Shown in pieces: positions 18,471 to 26,727 of a stretch of DNA of 64,000 nucleotides. The notes beneath the pieces are model-generated. The model saw nothing but the letters and a program-made list of their open reading frames with translations. It was not told where the DNA came from and did not search any database. How positions within the stretch are numbered: the first letter of the stretch is position 1; the number at the start of each line of letters is the position of its first letter. The stretch lies in assembly GCF_000382205.1 (NCBI RefSeq), contig NZ_KB907788.1:558001-622000 (forward strand). Reading direction: 5' to 3'. A program made the translations under genes and the position numbers. This stretch comes from Dyadobacter beijingensis DSM 21582. GTDB lineage: Bacteria > Bacteroidota > Bacteroidia > Cytophagales > Spirosomataceae.

Positions 18471-18860
18471 ATGAACACTTTTACCCCGTTTAGTCCGGTT
18501 AAGGACGAGGCCAGCCCCGCACCGGCACAGCTATCGGTGCATTTCATGGGGAGGGTGCTGACGATCCGCGCGGAACAGATCACATTCCTCGAAGGCGATG
18601 GCAATTACACGTACGTATATACCTGTGCGGGCACGCGTTACCTTGTCTGTAAAACCCTGAAATCGCTTGCCTGCAAGCTGGACGACAACTTTATCCGTGT
18701 CCACAAATCATTTCTCGTGAACTCCAATTACGTGATCGGCTGCGCCGTAGACGGGCGCGCGCTCAAAATGCGCTGCGGCAACGAGGCAGTAGTAAGCCGA
18801 CGTAAAACCAAGGAAATCATCAGCATATTTGCCGACCCCACGCGGCGTATCAGGGCGTAA
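18471..18860 (+). CDS. LytTR DNA-binding domain protein without receiver
   Basis: A protein of 129 residues. Residues ~25-125 form a LytTR domain (ITFLEGDGNYTYVYTCAGTRYL, KTLKSLACKLDDNFIRVHKSFLVNSNYV, then RRKTKEIIS). There is no receiver domain, so it is not a phosphorylated response regulator in the usual sense. The N-terminal ~20 residues are Pro/Ala-rich. ATG 18471 is chosen; the frame is open from 18402 but that would overlap the preceding gene. Its end overlaps the convergent SGNH gene by 11 nt. Its likely targets are neighbouring genes. Confidence 0.85.
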   Translation: MNTFTPFSPVKDEASPAPAQLSVHFMGRVLTIRAEQITFLEGDGNYTYVYTCAGTRYLVCKTLKSLACKLDDNFIRVHKSFLVNSNYVIGCAVDGRALKMRCGNEAVVSRRKTKEIISIFADPTRRIRA

Positions 18861-20100
18861 GCAATGCCTTTTCGCGGATCATTTTTACCAATGCGTCGGA
18901 AATTTTGGCATGGCCGGAGGCTTTGATATGGCCGTCGACCGGATAATAGTCATGAGCGCTGAGCAGCTCGTCGGTGTGCAGGAAATACAGATGTGCATCG
19001 CCGGGCTGCCGGCCTTCGGCTTCGAAAGCGCGGATCATTTCCGGGCGTGTATACCTGCCATCGAGATGCAGCACGATGATGTTGCCCTGGTAGTAGCGGC
19101 GGATTTTTGCCAATGACTTATAGAAATACCCGGTGTGCAAACGCGTTTCTTCGGGCGTCTTAATGTCCGGCGGCGTCACCACGGCGTGTTGTTCGCCTTT
19201 GACCCAAGCCGAAAGCGCGCCTCCGATTTCTCCGAATACCTGTAACGGGCTCGTCCAGATGCGTTTCAACAAGTCTTTTTCCCGAACGAAGAAGTAAGTG
19301 AAGCGCATCGGATAATAGGTTTCATTGATCCGGTTAAAAACGGCCGTATTGTCGAATGTCGCCGGCGTGAGCAGCTGGCCCTGGTTGGCAGGCTCGTTGC
19401 GCGCCTGGTTTTCTTCGAGATCGTTGTCGCAGTATTGCAGCACCAGCAGCCGGCAGGAATCCCTTTTAATTTTTGAAAAAAGCAGCATTTCCCGGTAGGT
19501 GCCGTAAGATGAAATGCCTGCGTTCAGCGTTTTCACGCCCAGCTTACGGCCCGTCTGATCGGCGTAGGTCTGGTCCTGGTCCACGCCCCAGCCCATTGTG
19601 AACGAATCGCCGACGAACACCAGTTTCGGGTTTTCGAGTGAAGCCTCGTCGTCGCGTACGCCGAAGCTGTTGATTTTAAATGCATTGCTGTATTCCAGGC
19701 TCGAATGCACGTCATCTGCGCCGGGGCGGAGCCGGTAGCCCAGGTCGGGGGAATAGCTGCTGAAATGGCGGTTGAACTGGATCACATCGCGGTAATTGAC
19801 CCATTTGGACAGTACGCCCACCTCGTGCCGGTCGGCATTTGTGTTGACTTCAATAGTGTGACGTATGTATAGGTACGAAGCGGTTTCGAGCCCTGCGGCA
19901 GTCAGCAATGCGGCCCAGAAAGGTAGTTTGAACAAACGGATAACCGCCCAGATGAAGAGGACGAACGCAACGGGCACCAATCCCTTGAAAAACACAATGG
20001 TGGCGATGAAGTGTGTGAAAAGTTGCCAGCGGTACACCGTGATGGCGAGGAGCAGATACCCGGCGAATACGGATATCAGCCCAATTTGTCTGTGGGTCAT
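18850..20100 (-). CDS. Membrane-anchored SGNH/GDSL hydrolase
   Basis: About 416 residues. Three hydrophobic segments occupy the first ~90 residues (ISVFAGYLLLAITVY, FKGLVPVAFVLFIWAVI, FWAALLTAAGLETASYL). The SGNH hydrolase follows: block I LVFVGDSFTMGWG with the nucleophile Ser, a Gly in NAGISSYGTY, an Asn in YCDNDLEEN, and a C-terminal DGHIKASGH with Asp/His. It probably deacylates a carbohydrate or lipid at the periplasmic face. ATG 20100 is chosen; the longer frame would need TTG at 20112. Confidence 0.85.
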   Translation of the reverse strand: MTHRQIGLISVFAGYLLLAITVYRWQLFTHFIATIVFFKGLVPVAFVLFIWAVIRLFKLPFWAALLTAAGLETASYLYIRHTIEVNTNADRHEVGVLSKWVNYRDVIQFNRHFSSYSPDLGYRLRPGADDVHSSLEYSNAFKINSFGVRDDEASLENPKLVFVGDSFTMGWGVDQDQTYADQTGRKLGVKTLNAGISSYGTYREMLLFSKIKRDSCRLLVLQYCDNDLEENQARNEPANQGQLLTPATFDNTAVFNRINETYYPMRFTYFFVREKDLLKRIWTSPLQVFGEIGGALSAWVKGEQHAVVTPPDIKTPEETRLHTGYFYKSLAKIRRYYQGNIIVLHLDGRYTRPEMIRAFEAEGRQPGDAHLYFLHTDELLSAHDYYPVDGHIKASGHAKISDALVKMIREKALLTP

Positions 20101-20256
20101 ACAACTACTCAAATGAATTCAGGACGGCCAATCCAGCCGGTTTTATATCAACATGACACACAAAAAAGGCATTATGTTATCAAAAATCTCTTATTTTTTT
20201 ATCAAATATTTATAATTAATTGATTTTCTGGTCGATACTGATTATTAAATGTAAAA

Positions 20257-20284
20257 AACGGGTTACACTTGCGCATAACCCGTT
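20257..20284 (-). terminator. Terminator for the esterase gene
   Basis: AACGGGTT (20257-20264) pairs with AACCCGTT (20277-20284). Read on the minus strand the hairpin is followed by six T, 24 nt after the esterase stop codon, so it is a Rho-independent terminator for that gene. Confidence 0.85.
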
Positions 20285-20308
20285 CCGGTGTAGTAGTATG
20301 TTGAAAAT

Positions 20309-21289
20309 CTATTTCAGCGCTTCGCGGATCGCGGCGCCGGCTTGCAGCAGCGCACCTTGCACGGCGGGCACGTGGGCGAGGGGGTTCAGCAGGCCGTAGT
20401 CGTGGATGAGGCCCTGGTATCTTGCCAAAGTGGTTTTCACGCCGGCGGCCTCGAGTTTGCGGGCATAAGCTTCGCCTTCGTCGCGGAGGACGTCGTTTTC
20501 AGCGGTTTGCACGAGGGCAGGAGGCAGGCCTTGCAGCTGTTGGGCAGTTGCTTGAAGCGGTGATGCGTAGCGGTGTTTTCTTTCTTCGGGATCGGTGGTG
20601 TAGTTGTCCCAGAACCATTTCATCATGTTTTTGGTCAGGAAGCGGCCTTCGGCAAACTGGTTGTAGGATACAGTTTCAAAATTGGCGTCGGTAACGGGCC
20701 AGAGCAGTACCTGCAATTTGATTTCAGGGCCATTGTCATCTTTGGCTTTCAGCGCGGTAACCGCGGCCATATCCCCGCCGACGCTGTTACCAGCCACTGC
20801 GAGCCTGGTCCCATCTACATTGATTTCGTCGCCATGTGCGGCCACCCATTTGGTTGCGGCATAAATTTCGTTGATCGCCACGGGGTATTTGGCTTCGGGC
20901 GATGGTGTGTAGTTTACGAAAACAGCCGCTGCACCGGAATACACGACGAGGTCGCGGACAATGCGTTTGTGGGTAGGGAAATCGCCAAGGACCCAGCCGC
21001 CGCCGTGGATGAAGATGAACACCGGCAGTTTCTCGGTGGTACCGGCCGGCTTCACGATATCCAGTTTCACGGTGATGCCGTCTTGTGTAATGGTTTTTTC
21101 GCTGGTTTCAATGCCCGACAAATCCACTTCCACCGATTTCTGTGCGCCTACGAGCACATTGCGTGCATCAGCGGGCGACAATTGTTCTAGCGGGGTACCG
21201 CCGCCGGAGTTCAATGCATTGAGGAAAGTTTTTACATCTTCAAAAATAGCAGGGTCGTTGGCGGGGTCGATGATATTCAGAGTTTCCAT
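20309..21289 (-). CDS. Alpha/beta hydrolase (HSL-type esterase/lipase)
   Basis: A protein of 326 residues. It has the oxyanion motif IHGGGW, the nucleophile motif AGNSVGGDMA (Gly-Asn-Ser-Val-Gly, where most members have GDSAG), and the C-terminal GLIHDYGLL carrying the catalytic His. The acid is probably in the ENDVLRDEGEAYA segment. No signal peptide is seen, so it is probably cytoplasmic. It would hydrolyse short-chain esters. A -7 element and a palindrome lie upstream and a terminator downstream, so it is a single-gene unit. Confidence 0.9.
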   Translation of the reverse strand: METLNIIDPANDPAIFEDVKTFLNALNSGGGTPLEQLSPADARNVLVGAQKSVEVDLSGIETSEKTITQDGITVKLDIVKPAGTTEKLPVFIFIHGGGWVLGDFPTHKRIVRDLVVYSGAAAVFVNYTPSPEAKYPVAINEIYAATKWVAAHGDEINVDGTRLAVAGNSVGGDMAAVTALKAKDDNGPEIKLQVLLWPVTDANFETVSYNQFAEGRFLTKNMMKWFWDNYTTDPEERKHRYASPLQATAQQLQGLPPALVQTAENDVLRDEGEAYARKLEAAGVKTTLARYQGLIHDYGLLNPLAHVPAVQGALLQAGAAIREALK

Positions 21290-21350
21290 GATCTTAAAAG
21301 GTTTTGAGATTTAATATTCGTTTTGTCTTGCTGTGCTTGATTTGATATGA

Positions 21351-21394
21351 CAAAACTAGACCTGCCAAAGATCGGAAACATTAACCTAGGTTAA
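21351..21394 (-). promoter_or_regulatory. Promoter -7 element and 14-bp palindromic operator
   Basis: On the minus strand TAGTTTTG (21351-21358) matches the TAnnTTTG -7 consensus, about 62 nt before the esterase ATG. Upstream of it TTAACCTAGGTTAA (21381-21394) is a perfect 14-bp palindrome at roughly the -30 to -45 position, so it may be an operator or activator site. Confidence 0.5.
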
Positions 21395-21425
21395 GAAAGG
21401 TGGGGGTGGAGGAAATTTTTTTGGG

Positions 21426-22124
21426 TCATTGGGAAGCGGGTTTTGTGATCAGGAACGACATGCTAATCGTATACCCTTGTCGGAAAATACTCCGCCTGAC
21501 TTCATCGCCCGTTGACAGCTTATATCCCTTTGCAAAAGTGTTGCCCATATTTCGGTGGTATTCCGCCGACAGGCCTATTCTCTTCCATTGCAAACCGATT
21601 TCACCTGAGATTCCGGGATTGATGCGGTTATACCCTTGCGCATTCCAGTGAAAGCTGCTGTTATCGTTTCGTTTTTCCCCGTACCCGACAAAGTAGTATG
21701 TCAGAACACCCATACCGGCAAATGCCTTGACAGCCGATCGCTGGGACAAATAGGCACGCAAACCCAGCGCCAGCCAAGCCGTGTGATGAAGTTCTTTTTG
21801 CAGGTAATCCAAATGGCTGCAATTGCAAAGCGTGTTGGTCGGAACATTTTGGATGCTGTAACGGATCTTTGGTACAACGGACAGTCTGTTCTTTACAAAT
21901 TTTTCACCATACACACCTAGTTCCACCGAATATCTGGAATTGAAGTTCCCGGGAGCGCCGGAAGATCCGCCAGGACCCTTGACTTTCCTCTGATAATAGT
22001 CCGTCCCATATCCGGCGTGAATCCCGATATGAAATGGCTTCCGGTTTTGACCGACTACATCGTTGATGATCAGCGAAAGTAAAGCGAGCACGAGAGCCAG
22101 TTTGCAGGTTGTTCCCTTTTTCAT
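21426..22124 (-). CDS. Outer-membrane beta-barrel-like protein
   Basis: A protein of 232 residues with a signal peptide (LALVLALLSLIINDVVGQ). The mature protein opens HIGIHAGYGTDYY and continues with alternating aromatic/glycine strands (SVELGVYGEKFVKNRLSVVPKIRYSI, TAWLALGLRAYLS, GISGEIGLQWKRIGLSAEYHR), the look of a PorT/OmpA-like eight-strand barrel. A C-N-C motif near residue 100 is unusual. It lies 26 nt after the protease gene on the same strand, so the two are probably cotranscribed. Base composition here is less GC-rich than in neighbouring regions. Confidence 0.8.
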   Translation of the reverse strand: MKKGTTCKLALVLALLSLIINDVVGQNRKPFHIGIHAGYGTDYYQRKVKGPGGSSGAPGNFNSRYSVELGVYGEKFVKNRLSVVPKIRYSIQNVPTNTLCNCSHLDYLQKELHHTAWLALGLRAYLSQRSAVKAFAGMGVLTYYFVGYGEKRNDNSSFHWNAQGYNRINPGISGEIGLQWKRIGLSAEYHRNMGNTFAKGYKLSTGDEVRRSIFRQGYTISMSFLITKPASQ

Positions 22125-22150
22125 GTTGGTTTGCTGATATAGAGTTGCGA

Positions 22151-24538
22151 TTATTCCAAAAGAATGCGTACGCTTTCGCCTTTGAGCTTTGAGGTTTTTC
22201 CAGGAATGGCATGAACATAATAGACCCCTCTGCTAAGGTCGGACACGTTTATCTCAACTTTGTTACCTTCGATGAACTGTTTCCCTTTGAAGATTTCGCT
22301 AACATTTACCGTTCGGACAACTCGACCAGACTGCTCACAAATTAATTGAATTTCATGATACAGGTTGTCCATATCATTTGTGTTCTCAAATTCAAATGTC
22401 ACGATATCACTGGCAGGGTTGGGGTAGACGAGGAAGTTGGCACAACTGATGGATTTTAACCCATAAAACTTGGACAAGGCTGCGCAAGCATTGGAGTAGT
22501 TTAGCTTGAATATGCCTTGCTGCCCGATCGACTGAAAAGTAATGCATAAATTTCCTCCTGAGGAGCTCCAAAGTAAGCCGATCGGGGTTGATGAGATTTT
22601 AGTCCACGAAGTAGAAGTAGAACCAAGGATAGATGTAAAGACATTTCCAGTTGTTGGATTAGCATTCCAGCAAATTGTATTTGGATAGGACTCATCCGAT
22701 TCTACTAAACCATATTGTGCACCATTGCTCACATAGTAGCCGTTCATGAGAACAGGCATACCCACATGGATCTTCTTTATAAGAGTGACCGGACAGGATC
22801 CGGGCGCAGTTATTGTGGCTATGACAGTAACCTCTCCGTTAAAGCCAGCCTGTCGTGTTGCAGTGCCGGCGTTAGTTATTGTCAGTCCCGCATTTGTCGT
22901 TGACCATGATAAGGTCGCCCCTTGAATTGGAGAAGTTATACTAAAATTTCCAGTAGAGCAGACTAGGGTTGGGCCTACGATCGGCCCACCCGCCGCTTTT
23001 TCCAATGCTTTGAATGCATTGGCCCGACCATGCCCCATATCAGTGCTATGAGACAAATCAACGTATTTTATACTATTCCCGACAATGTATGAATAGCCGC
23101 CAACCTTTTCACAGGTTTCGACGATCAATCTCTTGACTTGCTGATGTGTGAGACTAGGATTTGCGGACAAAATCAGCGCAGCAATCCCGCCAATAGTTGG
23201 TGTAGACCAGGATGTTCGGTGATCGTTTGGTGAATTTGAATACGAACTTCCTGTGATCGTAGCAACATCTGGTCCGGGCGCTACGAGATCGATTTTGTAG
23301 GTTCCTGTGGGAGTATTGGTTCCACTCCATTTAGTATCATTTTGAACGGAGGTGCCCACGGCCAGAACATTGGGAAGCCGCGTTGGCAAGGTAAAGATGT
23401 TTGTTCCGTCGTTGCCCATCGCTCCCACCAAAACGCAGCCCTTATTTGCACGCCCAGTTGTCGTGGCATTGTTGATTGCAGCGGTGATTGCAAGGTCGAC
23501 ATTGGGATGAGAAGCGGAGACTATTGTCCAGGACATGCTAATGACATCGGCTGCACCTGCGGCAAAATTTATGGCAGTAGCAATAAAGGCGTCTGTGGAT
23601 AAATTTCCTCCCAAAGTCGAGTACGCACGTACGGGAATAATTTTACATGTGTACGCTGCGCCTGCCAGTCCGATTCCATTACTTGCCGCGGCAGCTATTC
23701 CGGCACATTTAGTTCCATGTGGTATCTCGCCGGCAACAGCACCACCATTTGTTCCGCCGAGCGTCGCATCATATCCAAAAACCAAATTATCAATAAGATC
23801 AGGATGATTTAATTGTACGCCGTTATCGATAATTGCAATTTTAATAGCAGAACAACCTGTCGTAATGTCCCAGGCCTCCGGGATTTGCATTTTTGTATGT
23901 CCCCACTGACTTGAAAATAAGGGGTCGGCGGGTGTACCTGCTGGCTTGATATAACGTAAGGAGTTTGGTTGGGCGAATTCAAGAAGCTTCGTTGAACTTA
24001 GCTCATTGCATACACTAATCGGGTTGTTCAAAACAGATTGTCCGGAAATATAAAAGATTCTGTTATCGAACTTGTCAGTGTCCTTTATACTTAGTCCTTT
24101 TTCATTTAGAACAGACTGAAATAGTGTAAAATCTGCATTTGCTTTTAATCGCACTATCAATACGTCCAGAAAACCCGCAACTTCCTCGCCTTCCACGTTG
24201 GTCATCATTGCGTGTGCAGATCGAATATTTGGTTTAGTACGAATCGCCTGAATGCTTCTTTCCATGTCGGCCTTAGTCATGCCGTCAGGGAAGGTTACGT
24301 AAGCCATACCAGGAATTCCCTCTATTATTTTAATCGTCTCTGCAAGGTCAGCAAGGTTGGCGGCCGGAATATTTTCTATCTGTCTTTGGTCATAGAATTG
24401 AATCAGCGCGATCTTCTTACTAAGGTAAATTGGATACTGCGTTTCATTGGCGAAATGAAACATGTCTTGTGCAACAGCGACATAACCCAAAACATGAAGT
24501 ACCAGAAAGCATACGTAGAATAGTGGTGTCTTTTTCAT
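22151..24538 (-). CDS. Secreted S8 (subtilisin-like) serine protease with Por-type C-terminal sorting domain
   Basis: A protein of 795 residues with a signal peptide (first ~23). An inhibitor-like propeptide region reaches about residue 200. The catalytic Asp238 sits in IAIIDNGVQLNHPDL, His274 in PHGTKCAG, the oxyanion Asn376 in GAMGNDG, and Ser443 in RTSWSTP, a variant of the usual GTSMATP. A PKD/Ig-like segment follows at about 525-600. The last ~90 residues (FLVYPNPASDIVTFEFEN onward) look like a type IX secretion sorting domain. It is probably secreted or surface-bound. Its base composition is visibly less GC-rich than the flanks. Confidence 0.9.
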   Translation of the reverse strand: MKKTPLFYVCFLVLHVLGYVAVAQDMFHFANETQYPIYLSKKIALIQFYDQRQIENIPAANLADLAETIKIIEGIPGMAYVTFPDGMTKADMERSIQAIRTKPNIRSAHAMMTNVEGEEVAGFLDVLIVRLKANADFTLFQSVLNEKGLSIKDTDKFDNRIFYISGQSVLNNPISVCNELSSTKLLEFAQPNSLRYIKPAGTPADPLFSSQWGHTKMQIPEAWDITTGCSAIKIAIIDNGVQLNHPDLIDNLVFGYDATLGGTNGGAVAGEIPHGTKCAGIAAAASNGIGLAGAAYTCKIIPVRAYSTLGGNLSTDAFIATAINFAAGAADVISMSWTIVSASHPNVDLAITAAINNATTTGRANKGCVLVGAMGNDGTNIFTLPTRLPNVLAVGTSVQNDTKWSGTNTPTGTYKIDLVAPGPDVATITGSSYSNSPNDHRTSWSTPTIGGIAALILSANPSLTHQQVKRLIVETCEKVGGYSYIVGNSIKYVDLSHSTDMGHGRANAFKALEKAAGGPIVGPTLVCSTGNFSITSPIQGATLSWSTTNAGLTITNAGTATRQAGFNGEVTVIATITAPGSCPVTLIKKIHVGMPVLMNGYYVSNGAQYGLVESDESYPNTICWNANPTTGNVFTSILGSTSTSWTKISSTPIGLLWSSSGGNLCITFQSIGQQGIFKLNYSNACAALSKFYGLKSISCANFLVYPNPASDIVTFEFENTNDMDNLYHEIQLICEQSGRVVRTVNVSEIFKGKQFIEGNKVEINVSDLSRGVYYVHAIPGKTSKLKGESVRILLE

Positions 24539-24592
24539 AGATATTGAAGGATGTTAAAAAATAGCCAGGTAATCTAATTTGACAGGTCAAAA

Positions 24593-24618
24593 ACCAGGTC
24601 GATTTAAATCGACCTGGT
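24593..24618 (-). terminator. 26-bp palindromic terminator of the antiporter remnant
   Basis: The half-site ACCAGGTCGATTT is followed directly by its exact reverse complement, giving a perfect 26-bp palindrome. On the minus strand it is followed by TTTTT, so it acts as a Rho-independent terminator. It lies 87 nt past the stop of the antiporter fragment and 55 nt upstream of the protease start. Confidence 0.8.
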
Positions 24619-24704
24619 ACTAAACTTAGATGTCTTTAAACTATAAAGCTATTTCCCTTACCCCTCAATAACTTGGCGGCCGTTTTTGGGTGATTAACGG
24701 TAAG

Positions 24705-24860
24705 TTAATCCCCCAACCGCTTTACGATCCACAGGAGAGTCAGGCCCTGGCCGACCAGCGTAAAGAGCACCACAGCCACGGAAATGAAGATGATTTCGTT
24801 GCGGAGCGGGAAGGGCGTGCCGTTGGCGGGGTGGGTGGGTAAACCGATGGCGATGACGCG
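24705..24860 (-). pseudogene. C-terminal remnant of a CPA1-type Na+/H+ antiporter
   Basis: Reading the minus strand gives 51 codons and a TAA stop. They encode a segment with GTPFPLRNEIIFISVAV, VVLFTLVGQGLTL and the end IVKRLGD, which is the last transmembrane helix and tail of CPA1 (NhaP/YjcE-like) Na+/H+ antiporters. No start codon or upstream antiporter sequence is present; the frame continues upstream without recognisable similarity. The rest of the gene (normally over 400 codons) is gone, yet the downstream terminator remains. This is the scar of a deletion or rearrangement. Confidence 0.7.
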
Positions 24861-24994
24861 GGGACTGGTTAGGCTAGTGTCAAAATTCCGGTCGCTCGGT
24901 TTTCAAATCTAAGCACGATCGCGAAAAATCAAGGCTTGCGGGCGGAAAAACAGGTGCTGACGGTTTTGTTCTATTTTTAGGGACGCGCGGCTCC

Positions 24995-25002
24995 TAGTTT
25001 TG
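24995..25002 (+). promoter_or_regulatory. Promoter -7 element (TAGTTTTG)
   Basis: A match to the Bacteroidota -7 consensus TAnnTTTG, 24 nt upstream of the ATG at 25027. A TTTG at 24965-24968 is 26 nt away, longer than the usual -33/-7 spacing, so only the -7 is supported. Confidence 0.45.
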
Positions 25003-25026
25003 CTTTAAACCAAAACAAACACAACA

Positions 25027-25884
25027 ATGATAGCCATTACAGGAGCAAACGGAAACCTCGGGAAAGCCACCCTTTCATTTTTGTTGAAAAAAACATCCCC
25101 GCAGCACATCGCTGCGATCGTGCGCGACGCCGCAAAGCTGGGCGAATTCAGCAAATCGGGTATTGAGGTTCGGGTAGCGGATTACGAAGACCAGGAATCG
25201 CTGGAAAAAGCGCTGGCTGGCGTGGACCGGCTGCTGCAAATCTCGTCGTCGGCTACGGGGGTGCGGGCGATGGCGCATGAGACGCGCGTCGTCCATGCGG
25301 CCGTGAAATGCGGCGTCCAGGAGGTGGTGTACACGAGTACGCTGTTCCCGCACGAGTCGGCGCGTTTCCAGTCGGCGCATGTTTGCCGCAATACCGAAGC
25401 CATGATCCGCCAGAGCGGCATGAAGTATGTTTTTTTTCGCAATAGTATGTACCATGAAACGATCCCGCTATTCGTCGGCGAGGCAATGGGCGACGGGCGT
25501 ATTTTCTACCCATCGGGCAGCGGCCGGGTGAGTTTTGCATCGCGGAGGGACATTGCCGAAGCGCTTTCCAATGTGCTCACCGGGCCCGAATTCGCGAATG
25601 CAACCTTTCATATCACTGGTCCGTCGGCGCACAGTTTTGCGGATATAGCGCTTGCATTAAAGGATGCAGCGGGTTTCGGGGAAGCCGCACACACCGACAT
25701 TCCGGCCGAAGACTACCGCAAGGGGTTGCTCGGTTACGGCCTGCCAGAGGAAGAAGCCGCTTTCTACGCCAGCATGGCCGACAGTATCCGCGCCGGCGAA
25801 TTCGAGGGGACAGACCGTTCGCTGGAAGGCTTCCTCGGTCGCAAACCGCTTGGTGTTCAGGAGTATCTGAGGGGTTTGTTTTAA
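25027..25884 (+). CDS. NmrA-like NAD(P)-binding oxidoreductase
   Basis: A protein of 285 residues starting MIAITGANGNLGKATL, the N-terminal GxxGxxG nucleotide motif of atypical SDRs. It continues VADYEDQESLEKALAGVDRLLQIS and YVFFRNSMYHET, as in NmrA/HSCARG and azoreductase-like (QOR2/YtfG) NAD(P)H proteins. The catalytic YxxxK of classical SDRs is not obvious, as expected for this group. It may act as a quinone/NADPH-linked reductase or a redox sensor. An AraC regulator follows 33 nt later in the same direction. Confidence 0.88.
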   Translation: MIAITGANGNLGKATLSFLLKKTSPQHIAAIVRDAAKLGEFSKSGIEVRVADYEDQESLEKALAGVDRLLQISSSATGVRAMAHETRVVHAAVKCGVQEVVYTSTLFPHESARFQSAHVCRNTEAMIRQSGMKYVFFRNSMYHETIPLFVGEAMGDGRIFYPSGSGRVSFASRRDIAEALSNVLTGPEFANATFHITGPSAHSFADIALALKDAAGFGEAAHTDIPAEDYRKGLLGYGLPEEEAAFYASMADSIRAGEFEGTDRSLEGFLGRKPLGVQEYLRGLF

Positions 25885-25917
25885 AAAATCGATAAATTGC
25901 CTTGACTAAGCAGAGCC

Positions 25918-26727
25918 ATGAAATATCATCAGATCACACCGCCGCCGCATTTGCAGGACTACATCAAGTACTACTGGGCGCTCGAAAGCACCGGCCAGCC
26001 CGGCGAGCAGGTCCATTTCGTGACCATCGCGGACGGTTCGCCCGGCATAATTTTCCAGCAGTCGCCCGATACTTCGTTCCAGGAATCGAAGGAACTCGCG
26101 CCGATATTCCTGTACGGTCAGTCGACGGTGCATACCCGTATCGTCTCGCCCGCCCGGTTCAGCACCATCGGGGCCTATTTCTATCCGCATGCGTTGAAAT
26201 CGATTTTCGGCATGGACGCGCACGAACTCACGAACGACTGCCTCGACCTGGACCTGTTCCTGAACGGCAGGCGGCTCAGGGAACGCCTGGAAAGTGCCGC
26301 CGACATGGAGGCGAAAGCGGCAGTGATCTCCGAATGCCTCTGGGAGCAGATCTGCCGCAATGACCACGGGCTGCAAGCGGCCGCGCGATACGCGATGCAG
26401 CGCATTATCCAGTCGCAGGGTGGTATTTCAATGAAAGAACTGCGGCAGGAGCTGCAAGTATCGGAGCGCACGCTCGAAAGGCGTTTCCAGGAAGGAATCG
26501 GCCTTTCTCCGATGCTTTTCGCCCGTATCTGCCGTTTCCAGGCGTCGTTGAACCAGCTTCGCGGCCAATCCTACGACAAGCTTTCCGACATCGCGTTCGA
26601 GCAGGAGTACGCGGACCAATCCCATTTCATCCGGAATTTCAGGGAATTTACGGGCTTGACGCCGTTTCAGTTTCGGAAGAGCGTGAAGGAGACGGTGGAG
26701 AACTTTCCGGTGTTGGTTCAATCATAG
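25918..26727 (+). CDS. AraC-family transcriptional regulator
   Basis: A protein of 269 residues. The N-terminal ~150 residues (ITPPPHLQDYIKYYWALES) resemble the DUF6597-type sensing domain found in many Bacteroidota AraC proteins. The C-terminal two HTH motifs are clear: GISMKELRQELQVSERTLERRFQEGIGLSP and KLSDIAFEQEYADQSHFIRNFREFTGLTP, then FQFRKS. It probably controls the preceding reductase gene or itself. Its end overlaps the convergent exported-phosphatase gene by 10 nt. Confidence 0.9.
   Translation: MKYHQITPPPHLQDYIKYYWALESTGQPGEQVHFVTIADGSPGIIFQQSPDTSFQESKELAPIFLYGQSTVHTRIVSPARFSTIGAYFYPHALKSIFGMDAHELTNDCLDLDLFLNGRRLRERLESAADMEAKAAVISECLWEQICRNDHGLQAAARYAMQRIIQSQGGISMKELRQELQVSERTLERRFQEGIGLSPMLFARICRFQASLNQLRGQSYDKLSDIAFEQEYADQSHFIRNFREFTGLTPFQFRKSVKETVENFPVLVQS

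Noticed and set aside
24593..24618. 26-bp palindrome as an operator of the protease gene
   Set aside because: It is followed by TTTTT on the minus strand and lies behind the antiporter remnant, so a terminator is the simpler reading; a double role cannot be excluded.
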